Part shown: piece by piece, positions 11,210-21,852 of the stretch
Layout: each line of letters opens with the position of its first letter
Numbering within the stretch: the stretch's first letter is position 1
Source of the DNA: Hedera helix
Taxonomy: Eukaryota; Streptophyta; Magnoliopsida; Apiales; Araliaceae
DNA length: 64,000 bases
Assembly (NCBI GenBank): GCA_947179155.2
Contig: OX359275.1
Coordinates: forward strand, 36,886,808 to 36,950,807
Reading direction: 5' to 3'
The notes under the pieces: model-generated
Told to the model about the DNA's origin: nothing
Seen by the model: only the letters and a program-made list of their open reading frames with translations
The model's database searches: none
Position numbers and translations under genes: made by a program

Positions 11210-12652
11210 GTAAGGGATACCATCTTTTTCATCTTCCATTATTCAAACATACTATGGTAAGGGATTATCATTATTTGATTCTCGATAATAATATTGTTTC
11301 TTCCTTACTCATAAGACGTGCCTTTTATTTCCATGTATTAAATTGTGGGAATAACCTTACGGAGCGGATTGCCGCCTGTTGGTGAATAACCTTTCGTATT
11401 CATTCATTATTAATCTATGAGAATAACCTTACGGAGCGGATTGCCGCCTGTTTGGTGAATAACTCTTTGTACTCAAATTCTATTAAATTGTGGGAATAAC
11501 CTTACGGAGCGGATTGCCGCCTGTTGGTGAATAACCTTTCGTATTCATTCATTATTAATCTCTGAGAATAACCTTACGGAGCGGATTGCCGCCTGTTTGG
11601 TGAATAACTCTTTGTACTCAAATTCTATTAAATTGTGGGAATAACCTTACGGAGCGGATTGCCGCCTGTTGGTGAATAACCCTTTGTATTAATTTCATTC
11701 ACCTTTTGTTAATCAAACCTGCTACGGTAAGGGATATTATTTTCTTTCATACTCCTAAATCGAAATTTATTATGGAACTATTGCTTCTATAATTCCTGAA
11801 AATATTATATGTTCCATAATAGTTGAACTTCATTATTTCAACTGAACCTTCCTATTTACGTGAACCTTTCTATTGAATTGTAACCATTATTCTGAACTGT
11901 GGATCTTGAATATCATTTTTAAATTTCACTCCACATCATGTTGACAATTTGGACATTATTTGAATCTGTACAAAGTAAACTTCCGATACTTATTGTTATC
12001 CTATTTATTCTGTTCATCATTTATATCATTCTAATCATCCAAAAATCAAGCTGTTGTGAATATCTGTGGCCGGGGGCACAGATGTGATATATTTGTTGAA
12101 CAGATGATAGGTTAAAGGCGATATAATAGGTTAAAGGCGATACATCTGTTCGGTGTCTTTTATGGCACGTGGTGAATGTTCTCTTTGGCCCGTAGTGCAA
12201 AGATGAACTGTTGTTTGGTATGATTATGACCAAAGGCTGAATCTGGTATAATCATGACCGTTGGTGCTATATTGAATATCTTTGGCCCGTAGTACAAAGA
12301 TGAACTGTTGATGTGCATGATTATGATCAGGAACTGTGAATTTGTATTATCTTGACTAATGATATTTCAGATGATAAAAGTTGATGATGTTTTTCCTAAA
12401 AAGAGAACCGAGTGGACATTATAGTCTGCATTATTCTTCTAATAGATTACTCATTTCGCTGCTATTATTGATCTGAACGTTGTTTAAGAATTTAACTGCA
12501 GTTTTTGATATAAACCTTGTAGTCTATTGTATTCTATCAAGAACTCAACTGTTGAAGACTAATGATAATTTATTCGTCATTATCTTAGTCATGATATTCT
12601 TTACTGGGCTATTTGAGCTCACCCTTTCTTTTGTTCCATTGTTTTTCAACAG
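11210..12652 (+). other. Possible intron in the LTR leader
   Basis: A consensus donor (GAG|GTAAGG) at 11210 is followed by further GGTAAGGGAT motifs, and a good pyrimidine-rich acceptor (TTGTTTTTCAACAG|GAG) ends at 12652. If spliced, about 1.44 kb of R/U5, including the repeat array, would be removed from mRNA. This rests on splice-site appearance only; transcript data are needed. Confidence 0.3.
11347..11700 (+). repeat. Alternating 72/73-bp tandem array in the LTR (5 units)
   Basis: Five units start at 11347, 11419, 11492, 11564 and 11637. Each contains GAATAACCTTACGGAGCGG followed by ATTGCCGCCTG and GGTGAATAAC. Two variants alternate A-B-A-B-A: A begins GTGGGAATAACC, B begins TGAGAATAACC and has CTGTTTGG instead of CTGTTGG. 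The copy 1 3' LTR has the same array at 17833-18186. Copy 2 has four units. Confidence 0.9.
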
Positions 12653-12880
12653 GAGATGAAAACATAACAGGGTCTAGCCGGGGAATGGAGTGAGGGTCCG
12701 ATGAATAATTATCATAGTCTTCACGTTTTGTAAAATAGTGTGGCAATAATAATGAAGACTTAGTTGTGTATTATTATACACTGTATTGTTGTACGTTGTG
12801 CTTTGTTGTAATAATTTTGTTGTAGTCTTTTGACGACTCAAGTTTGGGCTGTGTGGGCCCAGATTTGGGGGCGTCACAGT

Positions 12881-12892
12881 TGGCATCAGAGC
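12881..12892 (+). other. Primer-binding site, tRNA-iMet type (copy 1)
   Basis: TGGCATCAGAGC lies two bases after the LTR end. It differs at one position from TGGTATCAGAGC, the usual plant site complementary to the 3' end of initiator tRNA-Met. Confidence 0.85.
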
Positions 12893-13081
12893 TTAGGGAT
12901 ATGGTCTTTAATGGAGATCTGGGGTTAGAACTAGGAGGGGAGAGACGAATAGAATCAATCACTAATGTGTCCTACCTAAATTAGATTTATTTTTTATCTA
13001 ATGAATCGATTTGAATGTAGGAACATGAAGAGATGAGTCAGTTTATTTGAACTAACATTTATTTTGTGACCACAGTTAATT

Positions 13082-13702
13082 ATGGCATCTGGAAATCAGG
13101 AGGTTAACTATGAAATTACCGAAACAAATGTAGCTGCAAAACAAGAGGCGACGAATAATCTTCTTACAAACTCAGAGTTGAATCATTTGCCTAAGGCAAA
13201 AATTATGCGTGTTCTATCCAGTAAGGATGAAGGTGAAAGCTCTGCTACAGTCGTTCCAGATCCATTCTTAGAAGCAATTAAAGGAAGTAACGAACTTGCG
13301 GAAATTATTGCCTTTAATTTACTCACTAATTGGGAGAGTGATATCACCTGGTTATGCTCTATAACAAAGGATCAGAATATATGGACTTTTCATATTAGTC
13401 TTTGGGATTTATGGTGTTACAGCTATGATTTTCAAGATTATTTAAAAATGATGTTTCTATACTTTTGGGCGTTACAATTTAGAGGAATTCAGGTTAAGTT
13501 AGTCACTATCGTGGAAACTGCAGTCTATCGAAAATACTATTTTAATGGAAATCATTGGTACCTTACTACTGATGAAGTTGATGAACCCGAGAAACAGTTT
13601 GCTAGAAAATTATTCAGTGGTATTCCCATGGTTGAAATACGTGAAGATCCGAATGAAGTATTCGGGATTCGATTTGACGATAACAGTCAAGAAACCGAAT
13701 GA
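13082..13702 (+). CDS. Unknown 206-residue ORF in gag position (copy 1)
   Basis: The ATG lies about 190 nt after the primer site in good context (A at -3, G at +4), and the frame is open for 206 codons. The N-terminal third is polar. The middle (about residues 100-165) is rich in Trp, Tyr and Phe, including WTFHISLWDLW and YFNGNHWYL. The C-terminus is acidic. I see no CCHC zinc knuckle, no major gag homology pattern and no membrane segment. The frame overlaps and then gives way to the protease frame at its 3' end. The copy 2 version differs by one residue (Tyr to Ser near residue 113) and is also intact, although pol is broken in both copies. It could be a highly derived Gag or a captured host sequence. 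I do not recognise it. Confidence 0.7.
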   Translation: MASGNQEVNYEITETNVAAKQEATNNLLTNSELNHLPKAKIMRVLSSKDEGESSATVVPDPFLEAIKGSNELAEIIAFNLLTNWESDITWLCSITKDQNIWTFHISLWDLWCYSYDFQDYLKMMFLYFWALQFRGIQVKLVTIVETAVYRKYYFNGNHWYLTTDEVDEPEKQFARKLFSGIPMVEIREDPNEVFGIRFDDNSQETE

Positions 13703-14340
13703 AGTGATAACCGGTAAGCTATTCATAAATTCTCGTGAAGTCTATGTCATATTAGATACTGGCTCTATCCACTCCTTTATCTCACCTATATGTACTCAAC
13801 GTTTAAATTTGACTATTGAAAACTTAAATCTTGTCTTATCAGTTGAAACCTCATTGGGAGAAATACCTATTACATTTACTATCTATAAATCTTGCCTAAG
13901 TTCAAATCAACAACCTCACATTACCTGTTGACCTTATTTCTTTAGAGATGCATGAATTTGATGTGATTTTAGGAATTGATTGGTTGACTACTCATCATGC
14001 TAAAATTGATTGTTTTCATAAGATTATTAGTTTTCATATTCCTAATCAACCTGTCATGCAAATTCAAGCAACTAAACCATTGAAATCTATAACTGTTATT
14101 TCTAGCCATAAAGCCATTCGTTTATTGAAAAACGGATGTCAAGCCTTTTTAGCTCATGTCACTGATTTGAACAAAAACACGTCAAACTTGAATGATATTC
14201 CCATTGTTAATGAGTTTCCTGACGTTTTTTTTCTGAGGAACTTTCTGGCTTACCCCAAACCGTGAAATTGAATTCTGTATCGATCTTGAACCCGACACTA
14301 AGCCCATTTTTAAAGTCCCACACCAAATGGCTCCCATAGA
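13703..14340 (+). pseudogene. Retropepsin-like protease region, frameshifted (copy 1)
   Basis: The frame after the 206-residue ORF encodes an RVP_2-type aspartic protease: an entry like VITGKLFINSREV, active site ILDTGSIHSFIS and the later EFDVILGIDWL motif. Compared with copy 2, copy 1 has one extra base near 13897 and two extra T residues in the T run near 14230, both shifting the frame. A further frameshift near 14264 is shared with copy 2. No single frame covers the domain. Confidence 0.8.
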
Positions 14341-14362
14341 ACACCAAGAGTTGAAAGTTTAA

Positions 14363-16450
14363 TTACTAGATATCGGTATCATTCATTCTAGTACAAAACT
14401 TATATCGAGCGAGGAATGCGAGAAGAGTTTTCAAGAACTCAAGAGGAGACTTGTTTCAGCTCCTGTTCTGACCATACCATCAGGATCAGGAGAATTTGTT
14501 ATCTACAGCGATGCTTCTGGCAAACGTCTAGGCTGTGTCCTTATGCAACATGGAAAGGTTATAGCCTATGCCTCTCGACAACTCAAAGATTATGAGAAAA
14601 ATTATCCTACTCATGATCTAGAGTTGGCAGCAGTCGTTTTCGCGTTAAAGATCTGGAGACACTACTTGTACGGAGAAAAAGTGGATATCTATACGGATCA
14701 TAAAAGTTTCAAGTATTTCTTCACCCAGAAGGAACTCAACATGCGACAACGACGTTGGCTTGAGCTGTTGAAGGATTATGACCACACAATCCAGTATCAC
14801 CCGGGAAAGGCGAACGTTGTAGCTGACGCTTTGAGCAGAAAATCTTATGTAAGTACAAGTGCACTGCTGACAACACAAAAGTGTATTTTGTACGACTTGC
14901 AAAAGATGGAGATAGAGCTAAAGACACCAGGGACCCACTCGAAGATTGCTCACGTGCGAGTAGAACCAACTTTAATCGATAAAATTAAAGCTGCTCAAGC
15001 TACCGATCCGGAACTGATAAACATGATAAAGAAAGTACAAGAAGGTGTCATTCCCGAAGCAAGAATCGACGAGAAAGGAATACTTCGAGTCAACTCTCGA
15101 CTCTGTGTTCCTAACGATCCTGAATTAAAGCATAAAATCATGATGGAGGCACACAACACGCCGTTTGCAATCCACCCAGGAGGTACCAAGATGTATCGAG
15201 ATCTTCGACATACATTTTGGTGGAACAATATGAAAAGAGAGATTGCGGAGTTTATCTCAAGGTGCCTAACTTGTCAACGTGTCAAGGCAGAACATCAAGT
15301 TCCTAAAGGTCCATTACAATCACTTGAAGTTCCCGAATGGAAGTGGGAACACATCAATATGGACTTCGTGACGGGTCTTCCAAAAGTTTCTCAAGGCTTA
15401 GATGCAATTTGGGTGATCGTAGATAGATTGACCAAATCTGCTCATTTCTTGCCTATACGAGAAAACTTTTCACTTGAACGTCTTGCCGGTATGTACATAA
15501 ATGAGATCGTGAGATTGCATGGCATGCCAGTTTCCATAGTTTCTGATCGAGATCCTAGATTCACTTCACGCTTTTGGACCAGTCTACAAAAAGCTATGGG
15601 CACTGAACTACGCTTTAGTTCTGCATATCATCCTCAAACGGACGGACAATCGGAAAGGACGATCCAGACCCTCGAAGATCTTTTGAGACTTTGTGTATTA
15701 GACTTCAAAGGAAGTTGGGATAAGTACTTGCCGTTGGTGGAATTTTCTTACAACAACAGTTACCAAGCAAGCATAGGCATGGCTCCATTCGAGGCATTGT
15801 ATGGAAGGAAGTGTCGCTCTCCAATATGTTGGAATGAGGTAGGAGAAGCAAAATTGTTGGGACCCGAGTTGGTACGCTTGACGACCGAAAAGATCCAAAT
15901 GATCCGACAACGAATACAGACCGCACAAGAACGACAAAAGAGTTATGCTGATCTTCATCGGAGAGACGAAAGTTTCAACGTCGGAGATCATGTATTCTTA
16001 CGTGTTTCTCCATGGAAAGGGGTTACGAGATTCGGAAAGAGAGGAAAGCTCAACCCTCGATTTATTGGCCCATTTGAAATCCTCGATCGAATAGGAACCG
16101 TAGCCTACAGACTAGCCCTACCACCAAGTATGTCTCGCATCCATAACGTTTTTCACATATCTATGTTACGTAAATATGTGAAGGACCCAAACCACGTCAT
16201 TGAGTTAGAACCAGACGTTATAGCAGAGGATTTAACATACGAGGAAGTACCTGTTAAGATCCTGGATAAGAAGGAGCAGATCCTACGCTCAAAGGTTATA
16301 CCTCAAGTTAAGGTTTTATGGAGGAACCAAGATACTGAGGAAATGACCTGGGAGCTAGAATCTGAGATGAAATCTAAGTATCCTTACCTTTTCGATATGT
16401 CAGGTACGTCAATTTCGGGGACGAAATTTCATAAGGAGGGGAGGTTGTAA
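14363..16450 (+). CDS. Truncated pol: RNase H, integrase, chromodomain-like tail (copy 1)
   Basis: The frame is open from the in-frame TAA at 14360-14362; its first ATG is at 14543 (635 residues from there). From that ATG: RNase H at about 1-100 (YTDHKS, then NVVADALSRK), the integrase zinc-binding HHCC region (His near 204-211, CLTC at 241-244), and the integrase core with Asp274 (MDF), Asp335 (SDRDPRF) and Glu371 (QSER). The C-terminal GPFEIL region leads into a chromodomain-like segment (VPVKIL...VLWRNQDTEEMTWE). Just upstream the frame jumps from the end of the protease linker to the RNase H entry (CEKSFQELKRRL), with no reverse-transcriptase motifs between. Integrase looks intact, but no complete Pol can be made. 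Confidence 0.9.
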   Translation, partial: LLDIGIIHSSTKLISSEECEKSFQELKRRLVSAPVLTIPSGSGEFVIYSDASGKRLGCVLMQHGKVIAYASRQLKDYEKNYPTHDLELAAVVFALKIWRHYLYGEKVDIYTDHKSFKYFFTQKELNMRQRRWLELLKDYDHTIQYHPGKANVVADALSRKSYVSTSALLTTQKCILYDLQKMEIELKTPGTHSKIAHVRVEPTLIDKIKAAQATDPELINMIKKVQEGVIPEARIDEKGILRVNSRLCVPNDPELKHKIMMEAHNTPFAIHPGGTKMYRDLRHTFWWNNMKREIAEFISRCLTCQRVKAEHQVPKGPLQSLEVPEWKWEHINMDFVTGLPKVSQGLDAIWVIVDRLTKSAHFLPIRENFSLERLAGMYINEIVRLHGMPVSIVSDRDPRFTSRFWTSLQKAMGTELRFSSAYHPQTDGQSERTIQTLEDLLRLCVLDFKGSWDKYLPLVEFSYNNSYQASIGMAPFEALYGRKCRSPICWNEVGEAKLLGPELVRLTTEKIQMIRQRIQTAQERQKSYADLHRRDESFNVGDHVFLRVSPWKGVTRFGKRGKLNPRFIGPFEILDRIGTVAYRLALPPSMSRIHNVFHISMLRKYVKDPNHVIELEPDVIAEDLTYEEVPVKILDKKEQILRSKVIPQVKVLWRNQDTEEMTWELESEMKSKYPYLFDMSGTSISGTKFHKEGRL
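16433..16445 (+). other. Polypurine tract, copy 1
   Basis: AAGGAGGGGAGGT immediately before the 3' LTR, where plus-strand priming occurs. Copy 2 has the same tract at 42298-42310. Confidence 0.85.
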
Positions 16451-19364
16451 GACCCCGAATTTTATGAAATACAAAATTTAATTTTTCTTCATATATATAT
16501 TTTTTTGAAACAGTAAGTGGTTAAATTAACAAAATTGAAAGTTAAGGATGTTATGTGCAAATTTTATTTTGTCGGACAATATTCGCTTTGTCGGGGAATA
16601 TTCGTTTGGTCGGGGAATATTCGTGCCGTACGACGGCGCCGAAATAATAAATTATTGGTGGACCCCACAACGGAATATTTGTCGGATATAGAAAACGACA
16701 GAAGTAACCTTTTTAAATAAAAATAGTCAACGGAACTGTTAAAATACCGGTGATAAAAGAATAGTAGCATACGGTAGTTTATGGTATTTTCTGTAGCACA
16801 CGGTACTCTACAGTAACACACGGTATTGCATAGTGTCTCATATTATTGGTCTGATAATTGACACCGTAACTGTTACGCATCATTTCATCGATAATTGTCA
16901 CTGCATAATATTTTATATTATCAATTCAATAATTGTTGTTACACAGTATTTTGCATTATTGATTTAATAATTGTCATTACACTGTATTTTATATCATTGA
17001 GTCAATAATTGTTGTTGCACTGTTTTTAAAATTATTGAACCTAATAATTGTCACAGTAACATATGCACAGTAATTCACATTATTGAATCAATAATTGTCA
17101 TTACACAGTAACGTATGCTTTATTTTACATTATTGTTATCTCTATTATGATGTTATTTAAACAGTTGTATTTCATTAATTTATTGACTTGATATCTAAGA
17201 GTTAACTATACTGTATTTATAACAATTAGTCATAATAATTGAATTGATAAAGTTATTTGTTTATAATATAAAGTTAGGTGATTATTAGGTGATATGAAAT
17301 GAATGGTGTAGATTAAAGTGTGAATTATTGTTGAATAATTAAATTGATTTGTTTATAATATAAAGTTAGGTGATTATTAGGTGATATGAAATGAATGGTG
17401 TAGATTAAAGATAATATAATATTTGAAATGGATGGTGTAGATTAAAAGATAATCTTTAAATGAATGGTTTAGATTAAATGAATGATAAGATTTTTGGCTA
17501 TAAATAGAAGCCTTAACTTAAGGATTTTTCATAAACTTCCTTACTTGTTCTTTCTTTCTCTCTCTAAATACTTCTTGTGAAAGTTCTCTCTAAGTGTGCT
17601 TAAGTCATCTTGAGTATTTGTGAAGATCTATAAGTATACGTGTACTGTTCAAGTTAATCAACCTCATTTAAATTAATATCCAGTCACGTGTTGAGGTAAG
17701 GGATACCATCTTTTTCATCTTCCATTATTCAAACATACTATGGTAAGGGATTATCATTATTTGATTCTCGATAATAATATTGTTTCTTCCTTACTCATAA
17801 GACGTGCCTTTTATTTCCATGTATTAAATTGTGGGAATAACCTTACGGAGCGGATTGCCGCCTGTTGGTGAATAACCTTTCGTATTCATTCATTATTAAT
17901 CTATGAGAATAACCTTACGGAGCGGATTGCCGCCTGTTTGGTGAATAACTCTTTGTACTCAAATTCTATTAAATTGTGGGAATAACCTTACGGAGCGGAT
18001 TGCCGCCTGTTGGTGAATAACCTTTCGTATTCATTCATTATTAATCTCTGAGAATAACCTTACGGAGCGGATTGCCGCCTGTTTGGTGAATAACTCTTTG
18101 TACTCAAATTCTATTAAATTGTGGGAATAACCTTACGGAGCGGATTGCCGCCTGTTGGTGAATAACCCTTTGTATTAATTTCATTCACCTTTTGTTAATC
18201 AAACCTGCTACGGTAAGGGATATTATTTTCTTTCATACTCCTAAATCGAAATTTATTATGGAACTATTGCTTCTATAATTCCTGAAAATATTATATGTTC
18301 CATAATAGTTGAACTTCATTATTTCAACTGAACCTTCCTATTTACGTGAACCTTTCTATTGAATTGTAACCATTATTCTGAACTGTGGATCTTGAATATC
18401 ATTTTTAAATTTCACTCCACATCATGTTGACAATTTGGACATTATTTGAATCTGTACAAAGTAAACTTCCGATACTTATTGTTATCCTATTTATTCTGTT
18501 CATCATTTATATCATTCTAATCATCCAAAAATCAAGCTGTTGTGAATATCTGTGGCCGGGGGCACAGATGTGATATATTTGTTGAACAGATGATAGGTTA
18601 AAGGCGATATAATAGGTTAAAGGCGATACATCTGTTCGGTGTCTTTTATGGCACGTGGTGAATGTTCTCTTTGGCCCGTAGTGCAAAGATGAACTGTTGT
18701 TTGGTATGATTATGACCAAAGGCTGAATCTGGTATAATCATGACCGTTGGTGCTATATTGAATATCTTTGGCCCGTAGTACAAAGATGAACTGTTGATGT
18801 GCATGATTATGATCAAGAACTGTGAATTTGTATTATCTTGACTAATGATATTTCAGATGATAAAAGTTGATGATGTTTTTCCTAAAAAGAGAACCGAGTG
18901 GACATTATAGTCTGCATTATTCTTCTAATAGATTACTCATTTCGCTGCTATTATTGATCTGAACGTTGTTTAAGAATTTAACTGCAGTTTTTGATATAAA
19001 CCTTGTAGTCTATTGTATTCTATCAAGAACTCAACTGTTGAAGACTAATGATAATTTATTCGTCATTATCTTAGTCATGATATTCTTTACTGGGCTATTT
19101 GAGCTCACCCTTTCTTTTGTTCCATTGTTTTTCAACAGGAGATGAAAACATAACAGGGTCTAGCCGGGGAATGGAGTGAGGGTCCGAGGAATAATTATCA
19201 TAGTCTTCACGTTTTGTAAAATAGTGTGGCAATAATAATGAAGACTTAGTTGTGTATTATTATACACTGTATTGTTGTACGTTGTGCTTTGTTGTAATAA
19301 TTTTGTTGTAGTCTTTTGACGACTCAAGTTTGGGCTGTGTGGGCCCAGATTTGGGGGCGTCACA
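16446..19364 (+). repeat. 3' LTR, copy 1
   Basis: 2,919 bp, the same length as the 5' LTR. The differences I found are near 10200, 10716, 11188, 12332 and 12710 of the 5' copy; four are transitions and the last is T against G. Confidence 0.95.
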
Positions 19365-19369
19365 ATATA

Positions 19370-20563
19370 TATATATATATAAGAGATTATTCTATGTTTC
19401 TGAAGTAAGTGAATAATATATTCTGGAGTAAATCTGTGATAAGATCCGTAAATATATAAAAAATGAGAGCATACTGTTTATTTATATCAAGACTATGAAA
19501 TAATTTTTAGAGAGAGGGGTAGGAATACTTGGATGTAAATCTCAATATGCCAAACACCGAAGGGACCAGGCCAGGGTTTGCTATTTAACCTTTTTAAAAA
19601 GATGCTAATAATGCACAAAACAGATTTTTAGTCATTGACGCTACAAGGAAGCTTTTCCTAGACACTAGAATGATTATGTTTGATTCACTTTTATAGTTTG
19701 CTTTATTATATATTTAATTGGATATAGTGTTTAATAACTGCTCTCATCTCAATTGTTAAAAAGGGTGCGCTATTTTTATATGATTTTTTTATATGAAAAT
19801 GGGATCCATTATTAAGATTGAGTTTATTCTTTACCTAGACATATTGTTCAAATTATTAATATAAATAAATTGTTTCAATTATTGGAATAATAATAAAACA
19901 TTTAAATTATTTTATTTAAAAATTACTGAAAAGAAGGGAAAAAGAGGGGAAGTAGAAGAAGAAGTGTAAAATTCTTTTTAATATGAATGTAATAATGAAA
20001 TTCTTAAAAACGAACCCAGACGTCTTATTTGGGGTTGGGCAATGGTTTAAAACTAGAGTAAGTGCATCCCACAACATTTCTAGTACGTAGTCGTGAAAAT
20101 GTTAATAGAATTAAGGTGTTAATTACAATTCATAATTCAGTTTTCATATGAATTTAAATCAAGTCTCAAGTTTATTATCGTAGAATATGGGTAATTAATA
20201 ATTATATATAATAATCTAATAGAGAATTCTAAATTGTAAAGAAGAGCACAGTGTAATGTGGTACAATTATAAACACCAATTACAATCATAATATGCAGTT
20301 ACTAATATTAACAATCACAATTATGTAGCTTCTTGCGGTTGCAATGGCAATATATTTGCGGTGTGTGATGGTGGTGTCAGTATAATTGCGGTTGTATAAC
20401 CACTTTCAAATATATTTAAAAATATATATAATATATAATTTTTATACAAATTCATATTATGAAAAATATTTTCAATTCAACACAGCTATTTAAATTTTTT
20501 ATGTAATAATACAAATACCAAAAAGTTCAATTTATAAATTTCAACTATACATGAATTATATAT
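19370..20563. other. AT-rich intergenic sequence
   Basis: Begins with the rest of the (AT)n tract split by copy 1. No gene, RNA or defined element is supported. Confidence 0.45.
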
Positions 20564-20572
20564 AAGGAATTA

Positions 20573-21529
20573 GGCCTAAATATAGATTATTATCCTGAAC
20601 TTTTAACATTTTTTTATTTATTTTGGGGATTGAACTCTTAATTTTTTTAATTAAGTGATTAAATTTTTAATTTTTTTCATTTCAGGAATTGTTTTATCAG
20701 TTTTTTCAATTACGGGATTAAACTTTAATTTTTTTGTTTTCATTTTTGAGATTTTCTTCTCAATTTTTTCATATTCCGTCTAATTGATAGTTATGTATTT
20801 GTTCAAATTTTTTTTTATTAAATAAAATTATGTACTTCCTCCGTGCCAAATTAAAAGATTGTTATTGGCTTTTGAAAGTTAATTTAAAATATTTTTAATC
20901 TCAAAATTAATAAAATATATTAAAAATTATGAAATAACAAAATTTTAATTAGTTATACATTTATACATTCTAAATATTCATAATTAATTTGATTATTGAT
21001 ACTTTTAAAATCTTGTAATGATGATTTTAGATACTCTTGTAATTAGGTATTTATTAATTTTTTAAAGTAAATTTAAGACATTACAAACTCAGCTTAAAAA
21101 AATTCATCAATAATCAACATAATGATGAATATTTAAAATGTATAAATGTACTACTAATTAAAATTTTGTTATTTCATAAATTTTAATATATTTTATTAAT
21201 TTTGAAATTAAAAATATTTTAAATTAACTTTCAAAAGCCAATAACAATCTTTTAATTTGGGATGAAGGAAGTACATAATTTCATTCAATAAAAAGAAACA
21301 AATTAAACAACACACATAACTATTAATTAGGCATAATCAAAAAAAAATTGAGAAGACAATCTCCAAAGTAAAAAAAATTAAAAGTTCAATCTCTTAATTG
21401 AAAAAATTGATAAGACAATCTACAAAGTAGAAAAAATTTAAAATTTAATTACTTAATTAAAAAATTGAGAGCTCAATATTCAAAATGAACAAACATTAAA
21501 AGTTCAAAATATTAATTTATATTTAGGCG
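20573..21529. mobile_element. Mutator-like foldback element with 9-bp TSD
   Basis: The 957-bp structure is flanked by an exact 9-bp duplication, AAGGAATTA, at 20564-20572 and 21530-21538. Its ends are inverted (GGCCTAAATATA and the complement of TATATTTAGGCG), and the arms pair for about 260 bp, shown by facing blocks such as TGAACTTTTAAC/AAAAGTTCAAAA and GATAGTTATG/CATAACTATTA. The interior is non-coding. A Stowaway-like MITE sits at the centre. A 9-bp duplication with long inverted arms is typical of Mutator-like elements; the assignment rests on that. Confidence 0.75.
20835..21271. mobile_element. Stowaway-like MITE nested at the palindrome centre
   Basis: The ends are CTTCCTCCGTGCCAAATTAA and the inverse of TTAATTTGGGATGAAGGAAG, close to the Stowaway consensus CTCCCTCCGTCCC, with TA on both sides (20833-20834, 21272-21273). 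The arms pair for around 200 bp. Removing it leaves AAATTATGTACATAATTT, the exact centre of the surrounding foldback. Confidence 0.8.
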
Positions 21530-21538
21530 AAGGAATTA

Positions 21539-21820
21539 CTAATACATATGCTAAATTAGTATCATTGCTGTTATTGGCGTGAACGGTCAAGCCTGACTAG
21601 TTTTGCATGGAGACGTTCAAAGTAATTAGCGAGAGCACCAACAGAAGCACTCATGCATGATATATGTGTTATTAATATCAATTTTTTTCTGCTCTACTTT
21701 ACATAATTTATTAGGAGTAGTTTTTATGCGCCACTAATAAGATACATACAAAGTATATATATACGTTGAATAATGAACACTCCTGTCTTCTTCTACAACT
21801 GTGATCAATGATATTATATG

Positions 21821-21852
<32 letters not shown>

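Larger units (their letters stand above)
9960..12878 (+). repeat. 5' LTR, copy 1
   Basis: Begins TGTAAGACCCCGAATTTT and ends GGGGGCGTCACA. The U3 part has GGAATATTCG repeats (10080-10140) and about eight degenerate units built on AATTATTGAATCAATAATTGT (10370-10630). A TATA box lies at 11013. The R/U5 part is unusually long and contains an alternating 72/73-bp repeat array. The start is fixed by the target duplication, the end by the primer site. Confidence 0.95.
9960..19364 (+). mobile_element. Full-length RT-less Ty3/gypsy element, copy 1
   Basis: A 9,405-bp element with 2,919-bp LTRs at 9960-12878 and 16446-19364, both TG...CA. Target-site duplication ATATA is at 9955-9959 and 19365-19369, inside an (AT)n microsatellite. 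A tRNA-iMet-type primer site and a polypurine tract are present. The interior encodes an unknown 206-residue ORF, a retropepsin-like protease broken by frameshifts, RNase H, integrase and a chromodomain-like C-terminus. The polymerase domain of reverse transcriptase is missing. The order protease-RNase H-integrase and the pol sequences fit chromoviruses of the Del/Tekay type; the lineage is inferred. I counted five LTR-LTR differences, meaning a recent insertion. Confidence 0.95.

Noticed and set aside
11347..11700. CRISPR-like look of the evenly spaced repeats in the LTR
   Set aside because: The units are contiguous tandem repeats with conserved spacers in a plant retrotransposon, not repeats with unique spacers.
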